In this document: positions 6,585 through 7,763 of the stretch, piece after piece
How the letters are laid out: each line of letters opens with the position of its first letter
Position numbering within the stretch: position 1 is the stretch's first letter
Assembly (NCBI GenBank): GCA_019247135.1
Contig: JAFAPL010000049.1
Span: 1 to 7,763 of the forward strand
Origin: Chloroflexota bacterium
Lineage (GTDB): Bacteria > Chloroflexota > UBA6077 > CF-72
Length of the DNA: 7,763 bases
Reading direction: 5' to 3'
Translations under genes and position numbers: made by a program
The notes under the pieces: model-generated
What the model was told of the DNA's origin: nothing
The model's database searches: none
The model's input: only the letters and a program-made list of their open reading frames with translations

Positions 6585-7558
6585 CGGATGACCGCCGCTC
6601 GCCGACGCTCGGTAGTAGCACGCAGCATCCGTCGGACGATCACGGCGTCCGCTAACACGGCTAGCAGAATGACTGCGCCATAAATCGCCTGCAGCCAGAA
6701 CTGAGAAAAGCGGAGCAACGTCAGTCCGTTCGCGATGAGTCCGAGAAACAACGCGCCGAGCGCCGCGCCGACCACGCTGCCGGATCCACCGAAGATGTTC
6801 ACGCCCCCGACGACCACGGCCGCAATCACCTGCAGGACTGCGCCGTCCGCGGCCGCGGCGGTGATCGTGCCGTACTTCGCTCCCCAGAGCACACCGGCGA
6901 TGCCCGCCAGACAGCCCGAGGCGGCGAACACGACGAATACGACGCGGCGCGAATGCATGCCCACGATCGCCGCCGCTTCAGGGTTGCTCCCGATCGCGTA
7001 CACCTGTCGACCAAAACGCGTCTGCCGCAGCCATACTGCAAACAGCGCTGTGATGACGATGGCCAGAACCACGTACAGCGGAACGCCCAATGCGCTGGCA
7101 CGCGCGAGCGCGATGTACTCCGGCGGCAGATCCGACAGGCTTATCTGGCCTCCACCAGCAATCAGGTACGCAAAACCTCGATACACGCTGAGGGTTCCGA
7201 GCGTCGCCACGATCGACGGCACACGGAACAGCGTGACGATAGCTCCATTCAAGACACCCAGCAACAGGCCCAGAACGATGCCGACCGCAATCGCCGGCAC
7301 AAGGCCGAGCACGTGCAGCTTGAGGAGCTCAGCCACACCGTACGCAACGAGCCCGATGGTCGCGTCCACCGACAGATCCACGTTGCGCGTCAGCACCACG
7401 AGCGCTTCGCCCACGGCCGCGACGGCGATGATGGCAGCCAGACTGGTGACTTGAGAAAGATTGGCCGGCGAAAGAAACTGCGGCGCCTCGGCCCAGACGA
7501 CGGCGCTGAGCACCAGCATAACCACCGCAAGGCTCCACTCGCGTTGTCGCAGGCTCAT
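6581..7558 (-). CDS. rhaP: Rhamnose-type ABC transporter permease, RhaP-like
   Basis: This 325-residue BPD_transp_2 family permease is the presumed heterodimer partner of the RhaQ-like protein. The N-terminus is short (EWSL at 7-10 leads straight into the first membrane helix). Hydrophobic segments continue to about residue 307, and the protein ends in an Arg-rich tail (309-325), as expected for a cytoplasmic C-terminus. Motifs are [12 protein letters not shown] (55-66), [11 protein letters not shown] (118-128), the cytoplasmic loop [18 protein letters not shown] (183-200) and [11 protein letters not shown] (250-260). [16 protein letters not shown] (286-301) resembles the last helix of RhaP proteins. 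It is clearly a paralogue of, not a duplicate of, the downstream permease. The start overlaps the ATPase stop by ATGA (7555-7558), and its stop overlaps the next start in the same way. The substrate follows from the linked kinase; on sequence alone it could serve another monosaccharide. Confidence 0.88.
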   Translation of the reverse strand: MSLRQREWSLAVVMLVLSAVVWAEAPQFLSPANLSQVTSLAAIIAVAAVGEALVVLTRNVDLSVDATIGLVAYGVAELLKLHVLGLVPAIAVGIVLGLLLGVLNGAIVTLFRVPSIVATLGTLSVYRGFAYLIAGGGQISLSDLPPEYIALARASALGVPLYVVLAIVITALFAVWLRQTRFGRQVYAIGSNPEAAAIVGMHSRRVVFVVFAASGCLAGIAGVLWGAKYGTITAAAADGAVLQVIAAVVVGGVNIFGGSGSVVGAALGALFLGLIANGLTLLRFSQFWLQAIYGAVILLAVLADAVIVRRMLRATTERRRAAVIR

Positions 7559-7763
7559 CGCGCAACCACCGTCTGGCCCGTCGCCGCGAACATCACGCTC
7601 TCTTGTGTGGCGTCTCCGCCCTGCAGCTCGGCCGTCAACCGTCCCTCATGCATCACCAGTACGCGGTCCGCCATCGCCAGCACTTCAGGCAGATCGCTCG
7701 AGATCAGCAACACTCCGAGTCCGTCCGCGGCGAGCTGAGAGATGATGCGATGGACTTCGACCT
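7555..7763 (-). CDS. rhaT: Sugar ABC transporter ATP-binding protein (C-terminal fragment)
   Basis: The minus strand is open from the right edge of the window for 68 codons and stops with a TGA that overlaps the permease start (ATGA). The visible residues begin [14 protein letters not shown], then [26 protein letters not shown], and end QTVVAR. This is the end of the second nucleotide-binding domain in RbsA/MglA/RhaT-type sugar importers. In that domain the usual H-loop histidine is replaced (ISSxLPE), which argues for a tandem two-domain ATPase of about 500 residues. Its role is to energise transport through the two permeases. Walker A, Walker B and the signature motif lie outside the window. 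The symbol follows the Rhizobium rhaT ATPase and should not be confused with the E. coli RhaT proton symporter. Confidence 0.88.
   Translation of the reverse strand, partial: VEVHRIISQLAADGLGVLLISSDLPEVLAMADRVLVMHEGRLTAELQGGDATQESVMFAATGQTVVAR

Noticed and set aside
6581..7558. Possibility that the two permease genes are a recent tandem duplication
   Set aside because: They share family motifs, but the surrounding residues (NVDLSVDA versus GEIDLSVES, different N- and C-termini) are widely diverged, as expected for the ancient RhaP/RhaQ heterodimer.

Overview
The window is a GC-rich, fully coding stretch of a bacterial chromosome that carries sugar-metabolism genes. No gap between genes exceeds 43 bases. 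I see no RNA genes, CRISPR arrays, insertion sequences or phage genes. The mix of a short-type 6-phosphogluconate dehydrogenase (no long C-terminal tail), a compact 461-residue glucose-6-phosphate dehydrogenase and a rhamnose-type ABC transporter fits a free-living heterotroph. My impression is Chloroflexota or a similar GC-rich soil lineage, but the sequence alone does not settle this.

Left part, plus strand (1-1900): the 3' half of a 6-phosphogluconate dehydrogenase gene (gnd) is followed 43 bases later by a complete glucose-6-phosphate dehydrogenase gene (zwf). Together they encode the two NADP-linked dehydrogenases of the oxidative pentose phosphate pathway. zwf runs tail-to-tail into the next operon with only 10 bases between stop codons. 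Several small hairpins lie there, but there is no classical T-tract terminator.

Right part, minus strand (7763 down to 1911): one tightly packed operon read right to left. It holds the 3' end of a sugar ABC ATPase (rhaT-type), two permeases (rhaP- and rhaQ-type), a periplasmic binding protein (rhaS-type), rhamnulokinase (rhaB/rhaK) and a peptidase M19 (renal/membrane dipeptidase-like) gene. The first three junctions are 4-base ATGA overlaps; the last two are gaps of 3 and 4 bases. The transporter would import L-rhamnose and the kinase would phosphorylate L-rhamnulose. The isomerase, aldolase and promoter must lie outside the window, probably beyond the right edge or elsewhere.

The points most worth a second look are three. 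The M19 protein is embedded in a rhamnose operon and has His-Asp-His where the family normally has the His-x-Asp metal pair. The only strong Shine-Dalgarno sequence in the operon serves the binding protein. A 12-base-pair imperfect inverted repeat sits just inside the kinase gene, directly downstream of the binding-protein gene. I see no clear sign of a wholly new multi-gene system.
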